Shown piece by piece: positions 47,151-55,863 of a stretch of 64,000 nt of DNA; the stretch's first letter is position 1, and every line of letters starts with the position of its first letter. The notes below the pieces were generated by a model. It was not told the origin of the DNA. It saw only the letters and a list, made by a program, of their open reading frames with translations, and ran no database searches. The position numbers and the translations under genes are program-made. This DNA is from Agromyces larvae (GTDB lineage Bacteria; Actinomycetota; Actinomycetes; Actinomycetales; Microbacteriaceae): the NCBI RefSeq assembly GCF_022811705.1, contig NZ_CP094528.1:1984001-2048000 (forward strand). The letters run 5' to 3'.

Positions 47151-47164
47151 AACGAATGCTCGTT
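47151..47164. promoter_or_regulatory. TetR operator candidate
   Basis: AACGA-ATGC-TCGTT, a perfect 5-bp dyad in a local AT-rich patch, in the 84-bp space between divergent tetR and the membrane protein gene. The AACGA...TCGTT arms are common in actinobacterial TetR sites. Confidence 0.65.
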
Positions 47165-47215
47165 CTTTATACGTGCGGGACGTAGGCTTGTCAAACCAGC
47201 CCGAGGAGACACCTG

Positions 47216-47806
47216 ATGCCCAAGGTCAGCGAGGCGTACCGCACCGCGCGCCGTGACGAGATCATCGACGCCGCCCTGCGCTGCTTCGCCGAGCACGGCT
47301 ACAGCCGCACCGCGATGAGCGATGTCATCGCCGAATCGGGGTTGTCGGCCGGCGCGATCTACGGGCACTTCGCGGGCAAGAAGGAGCTCTTCATCGCCTC
47401 GGCGGGCAAGGTGCTCGAGGCACGGCTCGGCGAACTCGACGAGCGCCGAGCGGGCGGCGAGCCGCTGCCGCCGGCGGAAGTGCTCGCGACCCTCATCGAG
47501 GGCATGCGCCGGGAGCGGTTCACGCACATGATCCCGCAGTTGTGGGGCGAGGCCGCGATCGACCCCGAGATCCGCGCCGTCGTGCAGCCCGTGCTGGAGC
47601 GGCTGCGTGCGACGGTGCGCGATCACGCCGCCGCATGGGCGCAGGCCAACCCCGACCGCGTCGAGGGCGACCCCGCCGCCTGGGCCGAGCGCATGGCGCC
47701 CGTCATGCTCGGCATCGCGCCCGGCTTCATGGTGCAGCGCACCGTGCTCGAGCAGTTCGACGAGGAGGGGTACCTCGCCGCGCTGCGGGAGCTGCTCCCC
47801 CACTGA
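47216..47806 (+). CDS. TetR-family transcriptional regulator
   Basis: 196 residues. N-terminal helix-turn-helix: IIDAALRCFAEHGYSRTAMS, VIAESGLSAGAIYGHFAGKK, then a helical ligand domain. ATG start (MPKVSEAYR) after GAGGAG. Divergent from the YhgE-like membrane protein, its most likely target. Convergent with nagB. Confidence 0.9.
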   Translation: MPKVSEAYRTARRDEIIDAALRCFAEHGYSRTAMSDVIAESGLSAGAIYGHFAGKKELFIASAGKVLEARLGELDERRAGGEPLPPAEVLATLIEGMRRERFTHMIPQLWGEAAIDPEIRAVVQPVLERLRATVRDHAAAWAQANPDRVEGDPAAWAERMAPVMLGIAPGFMVQRTVLEQFDEEGYLAALRELLPH

Positions 47807-47867
47807 ACGCGAACGCTGAGCTCGCGGTGCGGCGCGCGAGGTGCGACGGCGGCGGCCGGATGACTCG

Positions 47868-48653
47868 CTAGATGCCCTGCCAGGCCGGCTTGTTCGCCCA
47901 CGCGTGCCGGTAGTAGCCCAGGTTCTCGAGCTTCGACGCGGCCGCCTCGTCGACCAGCACCGTGACATGCGGGTGCAGCTGGATCGCCGACCCGGGCTGC
48001 GCCGCCGACACGGCGCCCTCGACGGCCGCGGCGATCGCGCCGGCCTTCGCCTCGCCGAAGGCGAGCAGCACGAGGTGCCGGGCGCGCAGGATGGTGCCGA
48101 TGCCCTGCGTGATGCAGTGCATGGGCACCTCGTCGGGCGAGTCGAAGAACCGGGCGTTGTCGAGCCGAGTCTCTTCGGTCAGGGTCTTCACCCGGGTGAG
48201 CGACGCCAGCGAGGACCCGGGCTCGTTGAACCCGATGTGCCCCGTGCGCCCGATGCCGAGGATCTGCAGGTCGACGCCGCCGGCCGCGGTGATCGCGGCC
48301 TCGTAGTCGGCGCCGGCGTGCTCGATGCCGGCCGGGTCGCCGTTCGGCACGCGCACCAGCTCGGGCGTGAGGCCGAGCGGGTCGACGACCTCGCGGCGGA
48401 TGACGGCGCGGTAGCTCTCGGGATGCCCCGCGGGCAGCCCCACGTACTCGTCGAGCGCGAACCCGCGCACGCCGCGCACGTCGACCGACTCGTCGCGGAT
48501 GCGCTGCGCGAGCGCCCGGTAGATCGGCAGCGGAGTCGACCCGGTCGCGAGACCGAGCACGGCGTCGGGCTTGCGGTGGATGAGGTCGACGATCGCGCCG
48601 GCGACCAGGTCGCCGGCCTCGGCCTCGCCCGGAACGATGACGATCTCAGCCAA
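47868..48653 (-). CDS. nagB: glucosamine-6-phosphate deaminase
   Basis: 261 residues. VLGLATGSTPLPIYRAL, FALDEYVGLPAGHPESY with the catalytic Asp/Glu region, and LGIGRTGHIGFNEPGSSL are diagnostic; typical length. Turns glucosamine-6-phosphate into fructose-6-phosphate and ammonia. I read the TTG of LAEIVIVPGE, which overlaps the nagK stop by 8 nt, rather than the longer frame inside nagK. Last gene of the seven-gene GlcNAc operon. Confidence 0.92.
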   Translation of the reverse strand: MAEIVIVPGEAEAGDLVAGAIVDLIHRKPDAVLGLATGSTPLPIYRALAQRIRDESVDVRGVRGFALDEYVGLPAGHPESYRAVIRREVVDPLGLTPELVRVPNGDPAGIEHAGADYEAAITAAGGVDLQILGIGRTGHIGFNEPGSSLASLTRVKTLTEETRLDNARFFDSPDEVPMHCITQGIGTILRARHLVLLAFGEAKAGAIAAAVEGAVSAAQPGSAIQLHPHVTVLVDEAAASKLENLGYYRHAWANKPAWQGI

Positions 48654-49575
48654 CGGCGTACTCCTTCGGTTCGCCGACGAGCGCGGCGCCGACGGCGGCG
48701 GCCGGGAAGCCCGTCGGAATGACATGGATCCGGCGCTCGAGTGCGAGCGAGGCGAGGAACGGCGAGCGCTCCGACCACCTGACGAGGATACTCCGCACCC
48801 CGTCGAGCAGGTCGGAGCCGAGGGCCGACAGGCCGCCGCCGATGACGATGTCGTCGACGTCGGCGGTGAGGGCGAGCAGGCGCACCGCGGCAGCGGCTCC
48901 GGTGAGGAACCGCTCGCGCACGGCGATGGCGCGGGCGTCTCCGGCAGCGGCGCGGTCGAACAGGTCGCGGGCGGGCAGCGGATGCTCGGTGGGCCACATC
49001 CGCGCGATCGCCGACCCCGAGGCGGTCATCTCGAGGCAGCCGCGCTGCCCGCACCCGCAGACCTCGCCGGCGGGATCGACGGGGATGTGCCCGATCTCGC
49101 CGGCCACCCCCCGACTGCCGCGCAGCAGTTCGCCGTCGAGCACGATGCCCGCGGCCAGGCCGGTGCCGAGGTTCAGGTAGGCCATCGAGCGCGTGACGAG
49201 TCCGTCGGCGACGCCGAGCAGGTGGTGGGCGCCGAGGGCGGCGGCCTTCACGTCGTTCTCGATGCGGACCTCGACGCCGAGCCGGTCGCTCAGGCGCGGC
49301 CCCAGGTCGAGCCCCTCGAGCCCGAGGTTCACCGCGTGCGCGACGCGGCCGGTGACGCTGTCGACCGCGCCGGGGATCCCGATGCCGATCGACGCGAACG
49401 CCGACGGTGCCACGCCCGCGAGCTCGCTCATCCGGTCGACGGTGCGCAGCGCCGTGGCCACGACCTCGTCGGCGCCGAAGCCGGTCGGCATGCGCACCAG
49501 GTCGGTGAGCTCACCGTCAGCGCCGATCGCGACGGCAGCGGTCTTCGTGCCGCCGATGTCGATGCCGAGTCTCAC
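48646..49575 (-). CDS. nagK: ROK-family sugar kinase (probable GlcNAc kinase)
   Basis: 309 residues. ATP motif LGIDIGGTKTAAVAI, catalytic Asp in VRIENDVKAAALG, LNLGTGLAAGIVLDG, and the ROK zinc site GHIPVDPAGEVCGCGQRGCLE (about residues 165-185). Because it sits between nagZ and nagB, and nagA is also present, it most likely phosphorylates free GlcNAc; glucosamine or glucose remain possible. GTG start overlaps nagZ by GTGA. Confidence 0.85.
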   Translation of the reverse strand: MRLGIDIGGTKTAAVAIGADGELTDLVRMPTGFGADEVVATALRTVDRMSELAGVAPSAFASIGIGIPGAVDSVTGRVAHAVNLGLEGLDLGPRLSDRLGVEVRIENDVKAAALGAHHLLGVADGLVTRSMAYLNLGTGLAAGIVLDGELLRGSRGVAGEIGHIPVDPAGEVCGCGQRGCLEMTASGSAIARMWPTEHPLPARDLFDRAAAGDARAIAVRERFLTGAAAAVRLLALTADVDDIVIGGGLSALGSDLLDGVRSILVRWSERSPFLASLALERRIHVIPTGFPAAAVGAALVGEPKEYAVG

Positions 49576-51131
49576 TCCGCCACCGCCTCGGCGACCCCTG
49601 GGGCGTCGAGCGCGTCGGCGACGAGCGCGATGAGCGCCTCGCCGACGAGCCGGGAACCGCCGAAGGTCGCGATGTCGGCCTGGCTGCGGTCGCCGTCGGG
49701 CCAGCCCGCGTCGACCGTCACGACGTCGTCGCGCACCGCGCGCAGCGCGGCGATCGCCGCGACCGCGAACGCGTGGCGGTGCAGGTCCTTGCCGATCACC
49801 ACGACGGGGCCGGGCAGGGCGGCGGGGTCGCCGAGCGGGTGCTCGGCATCGAGCGCGACGACGGATGCCCCGCCGAGCCACGACCCGGGCGCCGCCGCCT
49901 CGGCGGCGAACGGACCCCACGGCACGACGCCGACCGCGATGTTCGCGACGGTGTCGACCCGCACGACGGTGCCGACCCGGCCCGCGCCGGCGAGCCGATC
50001 GAGCGCGCCGGGCGCGACGTCGAACGCCTCGATCACCCGAGCGGGCGTCACCGCGACGGCCGACGGCGAGGCCGCGGCATCCGCGGCAGCCGTGGCATCC
50101 GTGGCATCCGTGGCATCCGAAGTGTTCGCGGCATCCGAGCCGTCCCGGTCGCGCGAGGCGTCCGCGAGCGCGCGCACCCGCGCGGCCGCCTCCGCGACCC
50201 GCTCGGCCGGAAGCCGACCGGCCGCGACGGCGCGCTCGACCGCGTCGACGATCTCGTCGACGGTGCGCTCGGCGACCGCCGAGCCGATGCAGAGCAGGTC
50301 GCAGCCCGCGGCGAGGGCGAGCACGGCCGCCTCGGGGATGCCGTGCACGCCGCTCGCCCCGTGCATGTCGAGGGCATCGCTGACGATGACCCCCTGGTAC
50401 CCGAGCTCCCCGCGGAGCAGGCGATGCAACACATGCGGGGAGAGGGTGGCCGGATGCTCCGCATCGAGCTGCGGCAGCAGGATGTGACTCGTCATGATCG
50501 AGCGGACCCCCGCGTCGACCGCCGCACGGAACGGCACGAGCTCGCGGTCGCGCAGCGTCTCGACCGGCACGTCGACGACCGGCAGCGCGAGGTGCGAGTC
50601 GGTCGCCGTGTCGCCGTGCCCCGGGAAGTGCTTCGCGCACGCGTCGACGCCCGTCGACTGCGCACCGCGCACCCACGCGGCGGTGTGCCGCGCGGCCAGC
50701 TCGGGGTCGGCGCCGAAGCTGCGCACGCCGATGACGGGGTTCTCGGGATTCGAGTTCACGTCGGCGTCGGGGGCGAAGGTCATCGTGACGCCGACGGCGC
50801 GCAGCGCCTCGCCGACCTCGCGACCGACCGCCTCGGTGAGCTCGACGTCGTCGAGCCGGCCGAGCACCGCGTTGCCCGGCCACGGGGCGCCGCGGTCGAA
50901 GAAGAGCCTCGTGACGTCGCCGCCCTCCTCGTCGATCGCGACCACCGCGGCGGGGTTCGCCGCGCGCAGGGCTTCGGTCAGTGCGCGCACCTGCGCCGGA
51001 TCCACCACGTTCGAGCCGAACAGGCAGACCCCGCCCAGGCCCTCGCGCAGGCGATCGAGCACCCACGCGGGCGCGTCGGGGCCGTCGAATCCGGGCAGCA
51101 GGGTCGCAAGCACATCGCGACGGACACTCAT
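49572..51131 (-). CDS. nagZ: beta-N-acetylhexosaminidase (GH3, NagZ-like)
   Basis: 519 residues. GH3 barrel with VVAIDEEGGDVTRLFF, CAKHFPGHGDTATDSHLALP (the NagZ His loop) and nucleophile Asp in VIVSDALDMHGASG. A C-terminal alpha/beta domain follows after an Ala/Asp-rich linker (SDATDATDATAAADA) built from tandem GGATGCCAC-type DNA repeats (complement of 50092-50125). No signal peptide, so it is cytoplasmic and hydrolyses imported GlcNAc-oligosaccharides or muropeptides. ATG overlaps the permease stop. Confidence 0.9.
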   Translation of the reverse strand: MSVRRDVLATLLPGFDGPDAPAWVLDRLREGLGGVCLFGSNVVDPAQVRALTEALRAANPAAVVAIDEEGGDVTRLFFDRGAPWPGNAVLGRLDDVELTEAVGREVGEALRAVGVTMTFAPDADVNSNPENPVIGVRSFGADPELAARHTAAWVRGAQSTGVDACAKHFPGHGDTATDSHLALPVVDVPVETLRDRELVPFRAAVDAGVRSIMTSHILLPQLDAEHPATLSPHVLHRLLRGELGYQGVIVSDALDMHGASGVHGIPEAAVLALAAGCDLLCIGSAVAERTVDEIVDAVERAVAAGRLPAERVAEAAARVRALADASRDRDGSDAANTSDATDATDATAAADAAASPSAVAVTPARVIEAFDVAPGALDRLAGAGRVGTVVRVDTVANIAVGVVPWGPFAAEAAAPGSWLGGASVVALDAEHPLGDPAALPGPVVVIGKDLHRHAFAVAAIAALRAVRDDVVTVDAGWPDGDRSQADIATFGGSRLVGEALIALVADALDAPGVAEAVAE

Positions 51132-52042
51132 CCCTTGACCGCTCCGCTCACCAGGCCGCTCGTCATGCGACCCTGCACGATCAAGAAGAACACGATGACG
51201 GGAATGGCCATGAGCACCGAGCCGGCCATGATGCCCGCCCAGTTGGTGGTGCCGTTCGCGACCAGGAAGGTGCGCTGCCAGACCGGCAGCGTCATCATCT
51301 CGGGCCGCGCGTTCAGCACCAGCGCCATGATGAACTCGTTCCACGCCTGGATGAACCCGAACACACCGGTGGCCACCAGGCCCGGGGCGAGCAACGGGAA
51401 CGTGACCCGCCAGAACGCACCCGCACGCGAGCAGCCGTCGATCATCGCGGCCTCCTCGAGGTCGGCGGGCACGCCGTTCACGAAGCCGCGCAGCGTCCAG
51501 ATCGTGAACGGCAGCACCGTGGCGATGTACACGATCGTGAGGCCGATGATGGTGTTCAGCAGGTGCCAGCCGTCGATGACGCGGAACACCGAGACGATCA
51601 TCGCCTCGCCCGGGATCATCTGGATCACGAGGATCGTGAGGATGAACACCCGACGGCTCTTGAACCGGAACCGGGTGACCGCCACCGCCGCGAGGAACGC
51701 GAACACGAGCGCGATGACGACGGTGAGCACGGTCACCATGAGCGAGTTCGCCGCCGCCGGCAGGAACGGCGTGCGGCCCGGATCGAACAGCACCGTCGCG
51801 TAGTTGCGCAGCGTGAAGTTGTCGGGGAAGAAGTGCAGGTCGGAGCTGCGGATCGCGTTGTTCGGCTGGAACGACGTGTTGATCATCCAGTACACCGGGA
51901 ACACGAACAGCACGAACAGCACGACCGAGATGATGCTGTAGATCACGGTGCCGAGACGGCGGCGTCCGCCGCCGCTGCGCTTGGCGGTGCGATCGGCGTG
52001 GGGTGCGGTGACCGCACGGGTGGTCGTCGCGGTGGCGCTCAC
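51128..52042 (-). CDS. carbohydrate ABC transporter permease (CUT1, second)
   Basis: 304 residues, six membrane helices. FPVYWMINTSFQPNN at the N-terminus and the EAA coupling loop LEEAAMIDGCSRAGAFWRV are typical of CUT1 MalG-like permeases. The GTG (VSATATTT) overlaps the previous permease by GTGA, the stop overlaps nagZ. By context it imports GlcNAc or chitobiose (NgcG/DasC-like). Confidence 0.92.
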   Translation of the reverse strand: MSATATTTRAVTAPHADRTAKRSGGGRRRLGTVIYSIISVVLFVLFVFPVYWMINTSFQPNNAIRSSDLHFFPDNFTLRNYATVLFDPGRTPFLPAAANSLMVTVLTVVIALVFAFLAAVAVTRFRFKSRRVFILTILVIQMIPGEAMIVSVFRVIDGWHLLNTIIGLTIVYIATVLPFTIWTLRGFVNGVPADLEEAAMIDGCSRAGAFWRVTFPLLAPGLVATGVFGFIQAWNEFIMALVLNARPEMMTLPVWQRTFLVANGTTNWAGIMAGSVLMAIPVIVFFLIVQGRMTSGLVSGAVKG

Positions 52043-53031
52043 AGCTCCTCCTCCTTCAGCACCTGGCGGATGTAGTAGATCGAGATGGACATCAGCAGGA
52101 TCGCCGTGATGACCGCGATCGCACCGCCGTGCCCGAAGTCGCCGCCGGCGATCGACTTCTGGTAGATGTACACGCCGAGCGTGTTGGTCTGCGAGCTGAT
52201 GCCGCCGATGTCCTGCAGCACGAAGATCTGCGTGAACACGCGCAGGTCCCAGATCACCTGCAGGATCGTCACGATCAGGAAGATCGGCTTCAAGTACGGG
52301 AAGATGATCAGCCGGAAGCGCGAGAAGCCGCCGGCGCCGTCGAGCTGGGCGGCCTCGAGCACCTCGTCGGGCACCTGGGTGAGTCCGGCGTACAGCGTGA
52401 ACGCTGCGAACGGGATCGCACCCCAGACGACGATGATGCCGGCGACCATGAAGAAGCTGAGCGGGTTGATGAGCCACTGGTGCTGGTTGAACTCGGCGAG
52501 GCCGAACCAGTTGACGAGCACGTAGTTGATGACGCCGTACGCGGTGTCGAACATCCAGCCCCACACGACGGTCGCCGTGAGCGCGGGCATGGCCCACGCC
52601 AGCAGCATGCCGACGGTCAGCAGCAGCCGGAAGCCCTTCGGCAGCCGGGTCAGCATGAGGGCGATCAGGGTGCTGGCCACCATGGTCACCACGACGCAGC
52701 CTGCGGCGAACAGCACCGATCGCGCGAGCACGCCGTAGAACACCGGGTCGGTGAACACGTCGAGGTAGTTGTCGAACCAGACCCATGCGGGCGGGGCGCC
52801 GAACACCTGGGCGCGGCCGAACTCCTGGAAGGAGGTGATGATGAGCTGGATGAGCGGCCAGCCCACGATCGCGGCGAGCACCACGATGGCGGGGCCGAGC
52901 ATCGCGTAGGGCGTGAGGCCGCCGCGGACGCGGCGGGGCCGCCGCTTGGGGCGCGGGGCGGGCGCCGTGAGTCGTTCGCCCCCGACGGCGCTCGGGGCGG
53001 CGGCGTCGAGGCCGGGATCGACCGTCGTCAT
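52039..53031 (-). CDS. carbohydrate ABC transporter permease (CUT1, first)
   Basis: 330 residues. MalF-like permease: LTPYAMLGPAIVVLAAIVGWP, six helices, and coupling loop VLEAAQLDGAGGFSRFRLI. A 40-residue Pro/Arg-rich cytoplasmic leader precedes helix 1. Partner of the next permease and the upstream lipoprotein. No ATPase gene is in the operon, so it presumably uses a shared MsiK-type ATPase encoded elsewhere, as known for actinobacterial CUT1 systems. Confidence 0.92.
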   Translation of the reverse strand: MTTVDPGLDAAAPSAVGGERLTAPAPRPKRRPRRVRGGLTPYAMLGPAIVVLAAIVGWPLIQLIITSFQEFGRAQVFGAPPAWVWFDNYLDVFTDPVFYGVLARSVLFAAGCVVVTMVASTLIALMLTRLPKGFRLLLTVGMLLAWAMPALTATVVWGWMFDTAYGVINYVLVNWFGLAEFNQHQWLINPLSFFMVAGIIVVWGAIPFAAFTLYAGLTQVPDEVLEAAQLDGAGGFSRFRLIIFPYLKPIFLIVTILQVIWDLRVFTQIFVLQDIGGISSQTNTLGVYIYQKSIAGGDFGHGGAIAVITAILLMSISIYYIRQVLKEEEL

Positions 53032-53058
53032 GGTGGTACTCCTGGGTATCGAGGGGAT

Positions 53059-53087
53059 CCGGGGGCGGGGCCGGGCCCCGCCCCCGG
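53059..53087 (-). promoter_or_regulatory. intra-operon hairpin between binding-protein and permease genes
   Basis: 12-bp perfect stem (CCGGGGGCGGGG / CCCCGCCCCCGG) around CCGGG. Such hairpins after the binding-protein gene commonly stabilise its mRNA or attenuate transcription so that the binding protein outnumbers the permeases. No other feature lies in this 152-bp gap. Confidence 0.6.
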
Positions 53088-53183
53088 TCCGGACGCTCGT
53101 CGTGTGTGGTCGACGTGCGCCCGGGTTGGGGGTGCGGCGACGCGGATCGGGGGCGCCGCGTCGCCGCGCAGTCGGCGGACCGA

Positions 53184-54452
53184 CTAGCTGTTGAGGATGT
53201 CCTCGATCTGCGCGTCGGCTTCCTCAGCGAGCGCCTTCACGTCGCCGCCCTGGGCGATGTTCACGAAGAGGTCCTCGAGGATGCGGGCAGCCTCGACGTC
53301 GGCCCACCGCGGCGAGGCCGGGGTCAGCTTCGCGTTGCCGGCGGCCGCCGCGATCGCCTGGGCGACCTCGTCGGTGCCGAGCTTGTCGGCGAGCGAGAGC
53401 TTGGCCGGAACCAGGCCGTTCTCGGCGTAGATCGTCTGGAACTCGTCCGAGAGGATGATCTTCAGCGCCTCGAGCGCGAGCTCGGGGTGCGCCGACTTCG
53501 CCGAGATGCCGATGTTCGAGCCGCCGGCGAAGACCTGCGCCGCGCCGCCGTCCTTGCCCGGGAGGGCGTAGACGCCGAGGTTGGCCTCCTGGTCGGGGCA
53601 GCCGGGGGCTTCGGCGTCGACCGGGGCGAGGATCGACCACTTGACCCAGCTCGGAGCCGACAGCTGCAGCGTGGTGCCGTCGCAGAAGCCGACCTCGGGG
53701 CTGGTCTCGTTCGCGTCCTTCGGCGCGGCCGAGGCGGTGCTCATGGCCTGCTGCACCTGCTCGAGACCCTTGATGGACTCGGGCGAGCTGAGCTGCGCGT
53801 CCCACTGGTCGCCGTCCGGAACCGCGACCTCGCCGCCGTTCTCCCAGATGAAGGGCAGGGCGTTGCGCCAGTCCTGGCCGGGCCACCAGATGCCCGACTT
53901 GCCGGGGTTGGCGGTCGCGAGGGCCGCACCGGTGGCGACGTACTCGTCGAGCGTGGTCGGCACGGTCGCGCCGATCGCGTCGAACGCGTCCTTCTTGTAG
54001 AAGACGAGGCGCGAGCCCGAGTACAGCGGCGCCGCGTAGAACTTGCCGTCGTAGGTGCCGGCCTCGACGAAGCCGGGCAGCAGGTCGTCGCCGCCGAGCT
54101 CCTCGAAGTGGTCGGTCAGGTCGAGGAACGCGCCGGCCGACGTGAACGCCGACGCCTGCGTGTTGCCGACCTCGACCACGTCGGGGCTGTCGGAGCCGGA
54201 GAGGCTGGTGGTGAGGCGGTCGACCAGACCGTCCCACGACTGCTCCTCGATCACCAGGGTCGAACCGGGGTTCTGCTCCTCGAAGGTGTCGACCAGGTAC
54301 TCGCGCGCCGCGTCGGGCGTGTCGATGCCGACGAGCCAGACGCGGATCTCGGCGCCCTCCTCGCTCGAGGCGTCGGTGCCTCCGTTGGCGGCACAACCGG
54401 CGAGGGTGAGCGCAGCGGCGGCGCCGAGCGCCACGATGCCGAGTTTCCTCAT
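53184..54452 (-). CDS. sugar ABC transporter substrate-binding lipoprotein
   Basis: 422 residues. Lipobox LAGC in a standard lipoprotein signal; mature protein is a CUT1 solute-binding protein (VLVGIDTP-like start, DSPDVVEVGNTQASAFTSAG, AAPLYSGSRLVFYKKDAF, WWPGQDWRNALPFIWENGG). Related to NgcE/chito-oligosaccharide binders by context only. ATG of MRKLGIVALG with AAGGAAG upstream; the longer frame adds five residues. Confidence 0.92.
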   Translation of the reverse strand: MRKLGIVALGAAAALTLAGCAANGGTDASSEEGAEIRVWLVGIDTPDAAREYLVDTFEEQNPGSTLVIEEQSWDGLVDRLTTSLSGSDSPDVVEVGNTQASAFTSAGAFLDLTDHFEELGGDDLLPGFVEAGTYDGKFYAAPLYSGSRLVFYKKDAFDAIGATVPTTLDEYVATGAALATANPGKSGIWWPGQDWRNALPFIWENGGEVAVPDGDQWDAQLSSPESIKGLEQVQQAMSTASAAPKDANETSPEVGFCDGTTLQLSAPSWVKWSILAPVDAEAPGCPDQEANLGVYALPGKDGGAAQVFAGGSNIGISAKSAHPELALEALKIILSDEFQTIYAENGLVPAKLSLADKLGTDEVAQAIAAAAGNAKLTPASPRWADVEAARILEDLFVNIAQGGDVKALAEEADAQIEDILNS

Positions 54453-54521
54453 TGCGTTGCTTCCTTTCATGGATGGAGTGACAGCAGGGGGGCTGTCGCC
54501 CTTGGTGCCTCGGGGTCCCTG

Positions 54522-55787
54522 CTACGAGACGCCGAGTTGTCCGGACAGGACCATGACGGCCGCGCCGCGCAGGACGATGTCCTGCCCATGCGTGGTCATC
54601 CGGATCCGGAGGTCGCGGTGCTGTTCCGCCATCGTCCGGTTCCGGATCGCGTCGACGGTCGACTCCAGGAGCGGACCGTCGAGCAGTTCGACCGGGCCGC
54701 TGAGCACGACCTCGGACAGGTTGAGCGCGCCCACGACGGGCGCGAGGATGATGCCGAGCCGGCGCCCCGCTTCGCGGAGCACCTCTTCGTGGGCGGCCTG
54801 TGCGGCCGCGTCGGCCTGCGCGTCGTCGCCGGCGGGTGCGCCGGCCTCGTCGAGCTGGGCGGCGAGGCGGGGCACGGCGAGCCAGGCTTCGAGGCATCCG
54901 TGCTTGCCGCACGCGCAGCGCGGGCCGCCGTCGGTGCCGATCACGACGTGGCCGATCTCGCCCGCGGCGAAGCCGGGACCGATCACCGGCCGGCCGCCGA
55001 TGATGAGGCCGGCGCCGACACCGTGGCCCACCTTCACGAGCAGCAGATCACCGGCACCGGATGCCCCGTGCTCGGCGAGCACCGCGACGTTCGCGTCGTT
55101 CGCGACGTGCACCGGCACGCCGAGTTCGCCGGCGAGCCGGGCCTGCAGGGGCAGGTCGGTCCAGCCGAGGTTCGGCGCCGATCGCACCACGCCGGCCGGG
55201 TCGACCACACCGGGGCTGCCGATGCCGACGCCGAGCAGCGGCGCGGTGGCGAGCGCGGCCAGTCGGGCGGCCAGCTCGCTGACGAGGTCGGCGGCGTCTT
55301 CGCCGGATGCCCCGTCGAGGGCGACGTCGGCGCGGGCGAGGACGCGACCGTCCAGGTCGACGACGGCGCCGTGCAGCAGGTCGTGGTCGGAGAGGTCGAT
55401 GCCGACGATCTGGAATCCGGCGCGGTCGACGTCGAGCAGGGTGGCCGGTTTGCCGGGCCGGGCGTCTTCGCGGGTGCCGAGCTCGACGACGAGGCCCTCG
55501 CCGATGAGCTCGGCGACCAGGTCGGAGACGGTGACGCGGGTGAGGCCGGTCTCCCGTGCGACGTCGGCACGGCTGAGCGGACCCGACGTGTAGAGGGTCT
55601 GCAGCACGAGCGACCGGTTGTGGCTGCGCGCGTGCTCGGGGAGGACCTTGGCGGTGGGGCGCAGGGCCCGGCCGACGGCGCCCGAGGGGGTGGTGCGCAG
55701 CTCGGGAGCATACCCGACGGCCGGGGGAACCGTCATCACGGCGGGCTCGGCCGGGGCCGTTCCGCGGGGTGCATCCGTTGCAGTCAC
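54522..55787 (-). CDS. ROK-family transcriptional repressor (NagC-like)
   Basis: 421 residues. N-terminal winged helix (LVLQTLYTSGPLSRADVARE, LTRVTVSDLVAELIGEGLV) followed by a ROK domain: GVGIGSPGVVDPAG, VHVANDANVAVLAEHG, GHGVGAGLIIGG, and the zinc site EIGHVVIGTDGGPRCACG/KHGCLEAW. Binds a GlcNAc metabolite to release DNA (family knowledge). GTG start directly abuts its operator; an ATG 51 nt inside is an alternative. First gene of the GlcNAc operon. Confidence 0.9.
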   Translation of the reverse strand: MTATDAPRGTAPAEPAVMTVPPAVGYAPELRTTPSGAVGRALRPTAKVLPEHARSHNRSLVLQTLYTSGPLSRADVARETGLTRVTVSDLVAELIGEGLVVELGTREDARPGKPATLLDVDRAGFQIVGIDLSDHDLLHGAVVDLDGRVLARADVALDGASGEDAADLVSELAARLAALATAPLLGVGIGSPGVVDPAGVVRSAPNLGWTDLPLQARLAGELGVPVHVANDANVAVLAEHGASGAGDLLLVKVGHGVGAGLIIGGRPVIGPGFAAGEIGHVVIGTDGGPRCACGKHGCLEAWLAVPRLAAQLDEAGAPAGDDAQADAAAQAAHEEVLREAGRRLGIILAPVVGALNLSEVVLSGPVELLDGPLLESTVDAIRNRTMAEQHRDLRIRMTTHGQDIVLRGAAVMVLSGQLGVS

Positions 55788-55788
55788 G

Positions 55789-55813
55789 TTTGTTAGTAAA
55801 CCTTACGAACAAA
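55789..55813. promoter_or_regulatory. ROK operator palindrome
   Basis: TTTGTTAGTAA (55789-55799), spacer ACC, TTACGAACAAA (55803-55813): an 11-bp dyad with one mismatch, AT-rich, immediately upstream of the ROK regulator GTG. The T-rich arms resemble NagC/Mlc-type ROK sites. Binding here would block the whole operon. Confidence 0.75.
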
Positions 55814-55863
55814 ACAGGCGCAACCCTCTTCCGGAGAATTCCGGCGCCGTTACCGACTCGTGA

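Noticed and set aside
53106..55796. 896-residue open frame on the + strand
   Set aside because: It is antisense to the lipoprotein and ROK genes, which show clear family motifs; composition is shadow-like.
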